DNA from: ANME-2 cluster archaeon
GTDB lineage: Archaea; Halobacteriota; Methanosarcinia; Methanosarcinales; Methanocomedenaceae
Direction of reading: 5' to 3'
NCBI GenBank assembly: GCA_023544495.1
Contig: JAMJFV010000107.1
Location: forward strand, 1 to 6,977
DNA length: 6,977 nt
A program made the translations under genes and the position numbers. Below the pieces are notes generated by a model that worked only from the letters and a program-made list of their open reading frames with translations, was not told where the DNA came from and did no database searches. Shown here piece after piece: positions 1 through 5,894 of this stretch. How positions within the stretch are numbered: position 1 is the first letter of the stretch; every line of letters begins with the position of its first letter.

Positions 1-1
1 T

Positions 2-370
2 GAGGTCAAGTCAATATCGGACAGAGTAACCAAAACCCTGGTAGAAAGCACCAAAGGTCTTGCGAGCAGTCAATCCGGAACTAACATGATATCCATGAAC
101 AGGGCACAATATTTTCACAACGCTTTGAATAACACGACCAGTTACCGGGAAATACAAAATGATATCGGTATCGATAATGGTGATATGCTTTATAACATAA
201 ACATGTCACTTTACAATACTGATGGTTCATTATACCTGGATGGAACTGGCGAAGTTGTGCTAAATAGCGGCCCCAAAATCCCACAAAGTACTAATATTGC
301 CCAGACTATACGCGTGGTTTATGTAAGCCAGGATGACAGTATTGCAATGCTCTATGTGAGGGTGTGGTAG
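2..370 (+). CDS. DUF7287-like pilin-like protein, 3' part only (start upstream of window)
   Basis: The frame is open from the left edge to a TAG stop at 368-370, giving 122 residues of a protein whose start lies outside the window. An internal ATG at 86 exists, but the 28 codons before it read as sensible sequence (Asp-Arg-Val-X-X-X-Leu-Val, amphipathic), so the gene very likely begins upstream. The missing part should hold the pilin-like hydrophobic helix. What remains is a short helix, then a beta-rich tail with a Gly-Pro-Lys-Ile-Pro turn, an Arg-Val-Val-Tyr-Val strand and the terminal sequence LYVRVW. The Arg-Val-Val strand, the closing Val-Arg-Val-Trp and the position directly before a DUF7288-like gene match what I recall of haloarchaeal DUF7287 proteins. 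No enzymatic motif is visible. It is probably a small membrane-anchored, extracytoplasmic pilin or pseudopilin. The coding frame is well supported; the family name is moderate. Confidence 0.72.
   Translation, partial: EVKSISDRVTKTLVESTKGLASSQSGTNMISMNRAQYFHNALNNTTSYREIQNDIGIDNGDMLYNINMSLYNTDGSLYLDGTGEVVLNSGPKIPQSTNIAQTIRVVYVSQDDSIAMLYVRVW
358..364 (+). promoter_or_regulatory. Ribosome binding site for the DUF7288-like gene
   Basis: GAGGGTG lies 6 bases before ATG 371, inside the last codons of the preceding gene. It supports the first ATG over the in-frame ATG at 395. Confidence 0.55.
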
Positions 371-943
371 ATGAATCGCAGAAATTCTTGTCTGATGAAC
401 AACTCGCATGGACAGATGTATACCCTGGAAGGAGCAGCATCAGCTATCATGATGATATTCCTGATTTCGTTCATTGTACAGGCATCACCCCTTACACCAT
501 TGACATCGTCATCATCTCATCAGCAGGTGGAAGCACAGATAGAAACAAGGGGTAATGACCTGCTGATAGTTCTGGATTATGTGCCCGATGGTGATACATA
601 TTCACCACTTAAACAGACGATCATCGAATGGACCGGTGTGCAGTTTAGAGGTCAGTCCACGTTATATCCTCCCTCTGTTAGTGACCTGGGTGAAACCTTT
701 GATGCGATATTCCTTGCAGACGGAACAGCTTATAATTTTGAAATTTTCTATTTAGACAATAACAATAAATGGAACCGTAAGAGGATATTCTGGAACGGTC
801 GTCCTTCTGACAATGCAATCATGGTAAGCAAAAAGGTAATTATCCATGATGAGGACAACATCAAGGCCTCGTTTATACCCGATATTAGTGACACTGAATT
901 TTACAATATTCTGGACTTAAGACTTACTCTCTGGAGGATGTGA
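371..943 (+). CDS. DUF7288-like type IV pilin-like protein
   Basis: A 190-residue protein. Residues 13-21 read HGQMYTLEG, followed by a hydrophobic helix to about residue 37 and then SPLTPLTSSSSHQQVEAQ. The Gly-Gln junction, the Tyr-Thr-Leu-Glu-Gly motif, the Thr-Pro-Leu-Thr segment and the later PSDNA motif (145-149) followed by a short strand and Asp-Glu-Asp are hallmarks I associate with the archaeal DUF7288 family. The C-terminus closes with a strand ending LTLWRM. The likely role is a minor pilin or pseudopilin anchored in the cytoplasmic membrane with its body outside. The ATG at 371 directly follows the previous stop; a GAGGGTG ribosome site at 358-364 fits it. Met9 (395) is an alternative start that would give a head closer to the usual length. 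No frameshift or missing motif is apparent. The biochemical function of the family is not known to me. Confidence 0.85.
   Translation: MNRRNSCLMNNSHGQMYTLEGAASAIMMIFLISFIVQASPLTPLTSSSSHQQVEAQIETRGNDLLIVLDYVPDGDTYSPLKQTIIEWTGVQFRGQSTLYPPSVSDLGETFDAIFLADGTAYNFEIFYLDNNNKWNRKRIFWNGRPSDNAIMVSKKVIIHDEDNIKASFIPDISDTEFYNILDLRLTLWRM
933..937 (+). promoter_or_regulatory. Ribosome binding site (GGAGG) for the 798-residue protein
   Basis: GGAGG ends 7 bases before ATG 945 and sits in the last codons of gene 2. It is a strong Shine-Dalgarno match and decides this start. Confidence 0.75.
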
Positions 944-944
944 A

Positions 945-3341
945 ATGAAGGAGTATGCCAGAGAACCTGACAAAGAAAATGCACAGTTAATATTGCTTTC
1001 AGGATTTATGATCATGCTGGGTACCCTTACTTTCATGGTACTTTTAAACAACCTCATACTTACCGCCAATCTTCCAACGTCAGGTCTTGACGTATCAAAG
1101 CAGGAAATAAAGGAATTCAGGACCCTGGCTATTTCTGATATAGAATATGCTGCACACGTAACCCTACAGTATGGGATAGATAATAATGTAAGCAACGAGA
1201 CTCTGTTACGGGAGCATTTTATCAATTATACTGATGTTATGGGCGAAACTTTAAGCAGGGTATTTGCAGCCAGGGGTACGTCTGTGGAAGTGAAAATAAA
1301 TAACGTTTCATTTACTTCAACCCATGGTGAACGAACGATCACAGTCCAGAAATTCATGACGCAAGAACACTTTTTCCCGAATGCATCATTGATTATTCCC
1401 ATGGACATCTACCAGAATAATACATTACAAACCTACAGGTTCGTATGGAACATTGTCAATAATACCAGTGTTCCTGTGTATGGAGTATTGCAGGACCCCA
1501 TAAATTCAAGCAACATAACCGTAGGGCCGATGGTAGCAGCAAGTGCTGCGTTGAACTCGAATATCACTTATAATCAATCCGTAAATGTCCCCCGGACTAC
1601 TGTGACATATTATAGCTCTGGTACAAACACGACTTATAATTTTGATGTGGATAATGTGGGTTCCTACCTGCTCGGGCAGGACATGAATGTCAGTATTTAT
1701 TTACCAAATGAAACGTCTGTAAAGATAGAAGTGCTCTATAAGAATTTGACAGCGATGTGGGTACAAAATACTCCTTTATCGGGTGGAAAAGCTACTGTTA
1801 CTATACCGGGCAACGAATTTACATCGCCTTCAACGTATGGTGTGGCGCTGCTGGCTTCAGGAGCGATTCAAGATGTTAAACCAGTGGTAGTGTCAGAATA
1901 TACCATGTCTATCGAAACCAATGAGAGCGTGGTTTCGCCCGGAGACACTTTAAGGGTCACGATAAAGACATATAAGAACGGAAATCTTACCAACACTTCG
2001 GATAGTGTTGGTGCGGTTTTGTTCCAGGGCAGCTCCAGTTTCAATTTCACTGCCACTCCCATCAGTACAGGCGTATATGAAGCTGATATTGTTATGCCCT
2101 CCATATCAGGCAGGTATTCACTCTACGGCGCAATCGCGACCGGAAATATAACATTGGGTTTTCCTGAAGTCGTGGGGATTGTAGATGGAGGCAACATCGA
2201 TGTAATCGTTTACAGTGATTTTTACTTTAATGTAATTAGCGATGATGTAGCCGTGCCATCCATGGGGCCGGGGACCATCCAGCTTAGGTCTTACTCGGGC
2301 GGGCCGTTCATGATTGATGTAAGAAATCTCGATGCTTCCACAACCCAGTGGATATATAACGAGTCACTCAACTTCACCCCCCCAATAACCATTCATGGGT
2401 TGAGGATGGAGGGGGGCAGGGACCTCCAGTACACCATTGCCATTAATGAAATTCCCAGTGTGGCTGTATATCCGGATACCAATCCCGAGATTGTTACGAT
2501 TCTCAATTATTATTCTGATATGATGATACCATACACCCTTTTAAATGATTCAGATATCCAGGCCGGCAGCCTGACAATTGATAATTACAGCATACTGCTT
2601 ATACATGAGAATATGAGTACTGTGGGCAGCAACATTGCCAATGCCATTCTGAACTGGACGGCTGACGGCGGTGTACTGTATGCTGAATGCCTTGCTGCAG
2701 TCACTATGGACGCAGCAGTGGAAGCAGTTGACAATAATACCCAACATCCATGGTTTGGTCTTATAGGTGTTAACGAATCAAACAACATTAGTATTCCTTT
2801 AATCGATGCCCAGATACCAGATGGTCCCTATGTTAAATTGATTAACAGTTCATCAGTGCTTAACTTCACCCCACCAATGCCGCTTTCGGGATTTGCAGAA
2901 AAGGGGGCAGTTTTCAACCAATTGTCCCAGACCAATAATACGAATGGCATGTATGGTCCGGTCAAGGGACATTCCGGACCCGGCAGAGGTTTTGCCTTTA
3001 GCTTGAACAACACCACAGGTGCAGTTAACCCTGACACTAATATAATGGGCTATATTGCATATCCTAATGGCAGCCAGGTAATATTTGACGATGACGTGGA
3101 TGGTGAATTAGAATACCATCTGGCCTATGTGGAAGCTCCTTACGAATATGGAAGAGTTGTGTATATGGCAGGTCATAATTTATCAGCGAGGGACATTCAG
3201 TCCGAACGGATAGCTGCAGAAATATTCTATGCAAGTGTGTTCAGGGACCAGATAATCATTGAAACCCATAACATTAATGTCACACTTACGTATGCAGATG
3301 GCATGACAATCTTTAAAGATACAGTTCTTATAAAAATCTGA
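945..3341 (+). CDS. Large pilin-like surface protein (DUF7261-like N-terminus) with probable GATase1-like domain
   Basis: A 798-residue protein with a polar head (1-13), an Asn-Ala-Gln-Leu-Ile junction and one hydrophobic helix (about 14-39), then no further membrane segment, so the body should lie outside the cell. The N-terminus resembles archaeal DUF7261 proteins. Residues about 210-315 and 319-405 look like beta-sandwich domains; the second has the PGDT (332-335) and GVYEADI pattern of macroglobulin/Ig-like modules. Residues about 506-770 look like a class I glutamine-amidotransferase (BPL_N/ThuA-like) fold: VAVYPD strand (506-511), SILLIHE strand (549-555), ILNWTADGGVLYAEC with Cys582, and YMAGH with His744. 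By hand count it has about 38 Asn-X-Ser/Thr sequons, suggesting heavy N-glycosylation. ATG 945 is preceded by GGAGG at 933-937. It lies one base after gene 2. Enzymatic activity is doubtful; ligand binding or a structural tip role is as likely. Confidence 0.88.
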   Translation: MKEYAREPDKENAQLILLSGFMIMLGTLTFMVLLNNLILTANLPTSGLDVSKQEIKEFRTLAISDIEYAAHVTLQYGIDNNVSNETLLREHFINYTDVMGETLSRVFAARGTSVEVKINNVSFTSTHGERTITVQKFMTQEHFFPNASLIIPMDIYQNNTLQTYRFVWNIVNNTSVPVYGVLQDPINSSNITVGPMVAASAALNSNITYNQSVNVPRTTVTYYSSGTNTTYNFDVDNVGSYLLGQDMNVSIYLPNETSVKIEVLYKNLTAMWVQNTPLSGGKATVTIPGNEFTSPSTYGVALLASGAIQDVKPVVVSEYTMSIETNESVVSPGDTLRVTIKTYKNGNLTNTSDSVGAVLFQGSSSFNFTATPISTGVYEADIVMPSISGRYSLYGAIATGNITLGFPEVVGIVDGGNIDVIVYSDFYFNVISDDVAVPSMGPGTIQLRSYSGGPFMIDVRNLDASTTQWIYNESLNFTPPITIHGLRMEGGRDLQYTIAINEIPSVAVYPDTNPEIVTILNYYSDMMIPYTLLNDSDIQAGSLTIDNYSILLIHENMSTVGSNIANAILNWTADGGVLYAECLAAVTMDAAVEAVDNNTQHPWFGLIGVNESNNISIPLIDAQIPDGPYVKLINSSSVLNFTPPMPLSGFAEKGAVFNQLSQTNNTNGMYGPVKGHSGPGRGFAFSLNNTTGAVNPDTNIMGYIAYPNGSQVIFDDDVDGELEYHLAYVEAPYEYGRVVYMAGHNLSARDIQSERIAAEIFYASVFRDQIIIETHNINVTLTYADGMTIFKDTVLIKI
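2370..2386 (+). repeat. 17-base imperfect direct repeat, copy 1, with a C7 tract
   Basis: AACTTCACCCCCCCAAT, encoding Asn-Phe-Thr-Pro-Pro at residues 476-480. It differs from copy 2 at one base, which turns CCCCACC into a run of seven C (2377-2383). A G6 run follows at 2411-2416. Confidence 0.6.
2460..3250 (+). other. Region encoding a probable GATase1-like (BPL_N/ThuA-like) ectodomain
   Basis: Residues about 506-770 of the 798-residue protein. In order: strand VAVYPD; a helix with LNYYSDMMIPYTLL; the SILLIHE strand; a helix ANAILNW; the turn ADGGVLYAECLAA with Cys582 where the nucleophile elbow of the fold would lie; PWFGLIGV; and GRVVYMAGHNLS with His744 followed by a helix IAAEIFYASVF. 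In the canonical elbow (G-x-C-x-G) both glycines would be Ala here (Ala580, Ala584), so the domain may be non-catalytic. Fold recognition is by eye only. Confidence 0.5.
2862..2878 (+). repeat. 17-base imperfect direct repeat, copy 2
   Basis: AACTTCACCCCACCAAT, encoding Asn-Phe-Thr-Pro-Pro at residues 640-644. It is 16 of 17 identical to copy 1 and lies 492 bases (164 codons) downstream in the same frame. Confidence 0.6.
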
Positions 3342-3345
3342 GGTG
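3340..3345 (+). promoter_or_regulatory. Ribosome binding site (GAGGTG) for the Ig-domain pilin-like protein
   Basis: GAGGTG overlaps the TGA stop of gene 3 and ends 6 bases before ATG 3352. It matches the archaeal anti-Shine-Dalgarno complement GGAGGTGA. Confidence 0.75.
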
Positions 3346-3351
3346 TAACCT

Positions 3352-5142
3352 ATGCGAATAATCAATGATGAACAGGCTGTCACGGTAACGCTTGAGACCA
3401 TACTCCTGTTTACTATTACAGTAATGATGCTTGGTATGGTCATGATATCTTTCCAGAACATCAATGAACGGGCCAGTGAGGTTGTTATGAGGGAGCAATA
3501 TGCAAGCATAGGGAATGATGTCGCTTCAAAGATCATTGATATGGATATTGAGGTTAAAGCCAGCCTGTCAGAGGATTCAGTCGTCGAAATAAGGAAGGAA
3601 ATAAACTTCCCTCCTTTGATTGCTGATAGATCATACGAGGTTGAGATATCAGAAGACGGTGTGATTGTCAGGTCAGCAACCAATCCTCCCGTCACAGTAA
3701 TTGTTCCGCTTGACCCAGATGTAAATGTGGCGGTAGGGAGCAAAGTACACAGTATGGTTGCAGAGCATGCATTGATATATGAACATAATGGGCAGATTAT
3801 GTTCGAAAATGGTGGTGTAGAGGCAATTTCGGATAGTATATGGCCTACGATTAGCTTTTTGGCTCCCAACAACGGTGCGATATTGAGTGATGTAGAAACA
3901 ATCACAGTGCTTGCGTTGGATAATCTTGGAATTTCCAGGGTAGAGTATTATGTTGATGGATATTACCAGACTACTGTTTCTGATTCACCCTACAGCTGGG
4001 AATGGAATACCTATTCCATCTCTGATGGAACCTATACCGTAGCAGCCATGGTATATGACCGGGCCGGTCATTATAGTTCTGATACACGTACTTATGTAAT
4101 TGATAACGGTGTGGATTCTGTGCCGCCTACTGGCAAGATCGTGTCACCTTTAAATGGAACAATTACGGATTATAATCCTCTTCTCATTGAGGCTATTGTC
4201 AGTGATAACATCGCTATTGATTACAATAGCATCGAGATCTGGCTTGTTGAAACAGGAAATAATACCTGGATAAATGTCACTTCCTCTGCCACTATCACGA
4301 ATACGTCACTCACTAAATATAACATTCAATATCTTCCTCCTAACCCATTACTTTCTGAAACATATGAGGTTTATGTAAATGCTTCGGAACTGTTCTACGG
4401 GTCTGGTGACCCAGAGAATAAGAACGTGAGCTTACATTGGGAGTTCACTATTATTCCAATTACTGATATCACTAACCCCACTTTGTCTATCGATTCTCCA
4501 CTCAATGCGGGCTACCTTGTTGTCGGCGAGAACGTTGAGGTAGGATATGCTGCAACTGATAATGCTGCGGGTGATTCCGGAATAGACTTTATGGTAATCA
4601 ATTACACATACAATGGCACTGATGTTTATACCCACCGGGAAAACATATCAACGTATCCAATTGTTGTAGATGCAATCACCAATACATGGCAGTTTGACCA
4701 GTTATATATTGGAAATGGTTCTTATGAATATAATGTAACTGTATATGACAGGGCTGGCAATAGTGCATATGCAGAAATTGGACCTTTTATAGCACCATTT
4801 GGCCAGGCAGCTGATCTTGTGGTGGATAATAAAGATGTAGATACATCAGTAAAGATAATTGAGTTTACTATACGTAGCAGTGGTCCATTAATTGAAATTA
4901 CTGGTATGGATGTTACATTTACTTCTTCAAAATTGACAGGGATATATTTCAGTGGAGTTCCCAAGTGGTCATCAGGAGCGGGTATTTTATCCATGGCCAA
5001 GGTAACATTTTCACCATACCCAGTCCCGACTTCAAACACTGCCACCAAGCTAACCTTCAAAGCAGACCCTGGTGACATACATATTAAGATTTACTTTGGT
5101 GACGGTTCCTCGATAGACGTTGATGTGATAAATGTTGTATGA
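3352..5142 (+). CDS. Pilin-like protein (DUF7266-like N-terminus) extended by tandem Ig-like domains
   Basis: A 596-residue protein. The head NDEQA (5-9) leads into VTVTLETI and a hydrophobic helix to about residue 34, a pilin-like anchor resembling archaeal DUF7266 proteins. Residues about 35-160 form the pilin-sized body. Residue 164 begins a bacterial Ig-like domain of the Big_7 type: W-P-T-I-S-F-L-A-P-N-N-G-A, then RVEYYVDG, WEWNTYSISDGTYTV and VYDRAG (234-239). A second Ig-like module covers about 258-368, and a third covers about 372-483, again with a VYDRAG motif (464-469). The last 110 residues form another beta domain ending in a Phe-Gly-Asp-Gly turn. No catalytic motif is visible. 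Such modules usually act as stalks or adhesins, so a pilus-borne adhesin or spacer is the natural inference. ATG 3352 follows a GAGGTG ribosome site at 3340-3345 that overlaps the previous stop. Confidence 0.88.
   Translation: MRIINDEQAVTVTLETILLFTITVMMLGMVMISFQNINERASEVVMREQYASIGNDVASKIIDMDIEVKASLSEDSVVEIRKEINFPPLIADRSYEVEISEDGVIVRSATNPPVTVIVPLDPDVNVAVGSKVHSMVAEHALIYEHNGQIMFENGGVEAISDSIWPTISFLAPNNGAILSDVETITVLALDNLGISRVEYYVDGYYQTTVSDSPYSWEWNTYSISDGTYTVAAMVYDRAGHYSSDTRTYVIDNGVDSVPPTGKIVSPLNGTITDYNPLLIEAIVSDNIAIDYNSIEIWLVETGNNTWINVTSSATITNTSLTKYNIQYLPPNPLLSETYEVYVNASELFYGSGDPENKNVSLHWEFTIIPITDITNPTLSIDSPLNAGYLVVGENVEVGYAATDNAAGDSGIDFMVINYTYNGTDVYTHRENISTYPIVVDAITNTWQFDQLYIGNGSYEYNVTVYDRAGNSAYAEIGPFIAPFGQAADLVVDNKDVDTSVKIIEFTIRSSGPLIEITGMDVTFTSSKLTGIYFSGVPKWSSGAGILSMAKVTFSPYPVPTSNTATKLTFKADPGDIHIKIYFGDGSSIDVDVINVV
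3841..4800 (+). other. Region encoding three tandem Ig-like modules
   Basis: Residues 164 to about 483 of the 596-residue protein. Modules 1 and 3 share the motif VYDRAG at 234-239 and 464-469, encoded at 4051-4068 and 4741-4758. Modules open with Trp/Pro-Thr-Ile/Leu-Ser and Ser-Pro-Leu-Asn type strands (IVSPLNGT, IDSPLNAG). Module 1 is the clearest Big_7-type match; module 2 is longer and lacks VYDRAG. Confidence 0.65.
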
Positions 5143-5145
5143 TTC

Positions 5146-5155
5146 GGTGGTGAGG
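5146..5155 (+). promoter_or_regulatory. Ribosome binding site supporting a GTG start
   Basis: GGTGGTGAGG lies in the 18-base gap and ends 5 bases before GTG 5161. No ATG lies in frame between the gap and the hydrophobic helix, so this site fixes the GTG start. Confidence 0.65.
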
Positions 5156-5160
5156 AAAAC

Positions 5161-5892
5161 GTGGAAAAACTGATACATTCCCAAACTGCAGTCTCAGAAG
5201 CCGTTGGATTTATACTTACCCTTGCTGTAGTCATTCTTGCTTCCGGAATGGTATATGCAAGTGGATTTCCAATCATCCAGCATTCAATGGACGTGTCCCA
5301 TTTCATGGAAATGCAGGAGAGTTTTGGTCTGCTGGGACAAAACATTAATGAAGTTGTATATGAACGTGCTCCTGTGAGGAACACCGAATTAAAGATAATA
5401 GGTGGTGCCATGAGCATCCAGCACGACAGTTCAATGCAGATTATCGTCAATGAGTCACGTTATACCTATAATATGGGTTCTGTAGAGTATTTCCTGGACC
5501 ACCAGATAACTGCTTACGAGAACGGTGCAGTATGGACAAAATACAGTAACAATGATACAATTATGATATTAAAACCTCAGATTAATTATGCAAATATTAC
5601 TACCATACCATTGGTGGAACTTTTAGGTGAAGGTTCAAAAGCGGGGGAAGGGTCAGCAAGAATACGTGCTGAACGCAGCGACTCTTCATCAACGTATTTC
5701 ATAAATGCTACCGGTCAAAATACCACGATAATTGTCCAAAGTAATTTTTACCGAGCATGGAAGAGATATTTTGAAGATAATCTTGGTGCGGATGAGGTCA
5801 CCGTAGATAGTACGAACAGGACGGTTACGGGAAATCTGACTGCATCATACATTTACATAGATGTTAATCGAATTAATATGGAGATATACTGA
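5161..5892 (+). CDS. DUF7289-like type IV pilin-like protein, GTG start
   Basis: A 243-residue protein starting at GTG 5161. After a 10-residue head ending SQTA, the segment VSEAVGF opens a hydrophobic helix (about 11-33) that closes with YASGFPII. This Ala-Val-Ser-Glu-x-x-Gly-Phe ... Ser-Gly-Phe pattern is typical of archaeal DUF7289 proteins and related pilins. The body is beta-rich and extracytoplasmic, with the conserved patch SNFYRAW near residues 196-202 before a short C-terminal tail. The GTG start is supported by a purine-rich GGTGGTGAGG site at 5146-5155, by the absence of an ATG before the helix, and by near-equal head length in the paralogous next gene (13 against 14 residues to the shared Val-Ser-Glu). 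It lies 18 bases after gene 4, in the same reading frame. A minor pilin or pseudopilin role is inferred; no enzyme motif is visible. Confidence 0.87.
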   Translation: MEKLIHSQTAVSEAVGFILTLAVVILASGMVYASGFPIIQHSMDVSHFMEMQESFGLLGQNINEVVYERAPVRNTELKIIGGAMSIQHDSSMQIIVNESRYTYNMGSVEYFLDHQITAYENGAVWTKYSNNDTIMILKPQINYANITTIPLVELLGEGSKAGEGSARIRAERSDSSSTYFINATGQNTTIIVQSNFYRAWKRYFEDNLGADEVTVDSTNRTVTGNLTASYIYIDVNRINMEIY

Positions 5893-5894
5893 TA

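Noticed and set aside
86..370. ATG 86 as the true start of gene 1
   Set aside because: The frame continues open to the left edge with plausible coding sequence, and a protein starting here would lack the N-terminal helix shared by every other gene in the cluster.
364..555. A 63-codon plus-strand open frame overlapping the start of the DUF7288-like gene
   Set aside because: The overlapping frame encodes the conserved HGQMYTLEG segment and hydrophobic helix; this one has neither a helix nor a recognisable motif.
3183..3905. A 240-codon open frame on the minus strand across the junction of genes 3 and 4
   Set aside because: It lies antisense to two well-supported genes, spans their boundary, has no ribosome site I can see, and reads as a Ser/Thr/Ile-rich sequence without recognisable domains. 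It is a shadow of the coding strand.
4722..5078. A 118-codon minus-strand open frame inside gene 4
   Set aside because: Fully inside a gene with clear Ig-like domain features in the plus frame; no family resemblance.
5140..5160. A fusion or recoded stop joining genes 4 and 5, because both are in the same frame separated by one TGA
   Set aside because: The gap holds a good ribosome site just before GTG 5161, and the downstream protein begins with a complete pilin-like N-terminus matching its paralogue. No selenocysteine context is apparent.
5091..5450. A 119-codon minus-strand open frame over the gene 4/gene 5 junction
   Set aside because: It is antisense to the DUF7289-like gene and covers its conserved N-terminal helix on the other strand; no independent coding signal.
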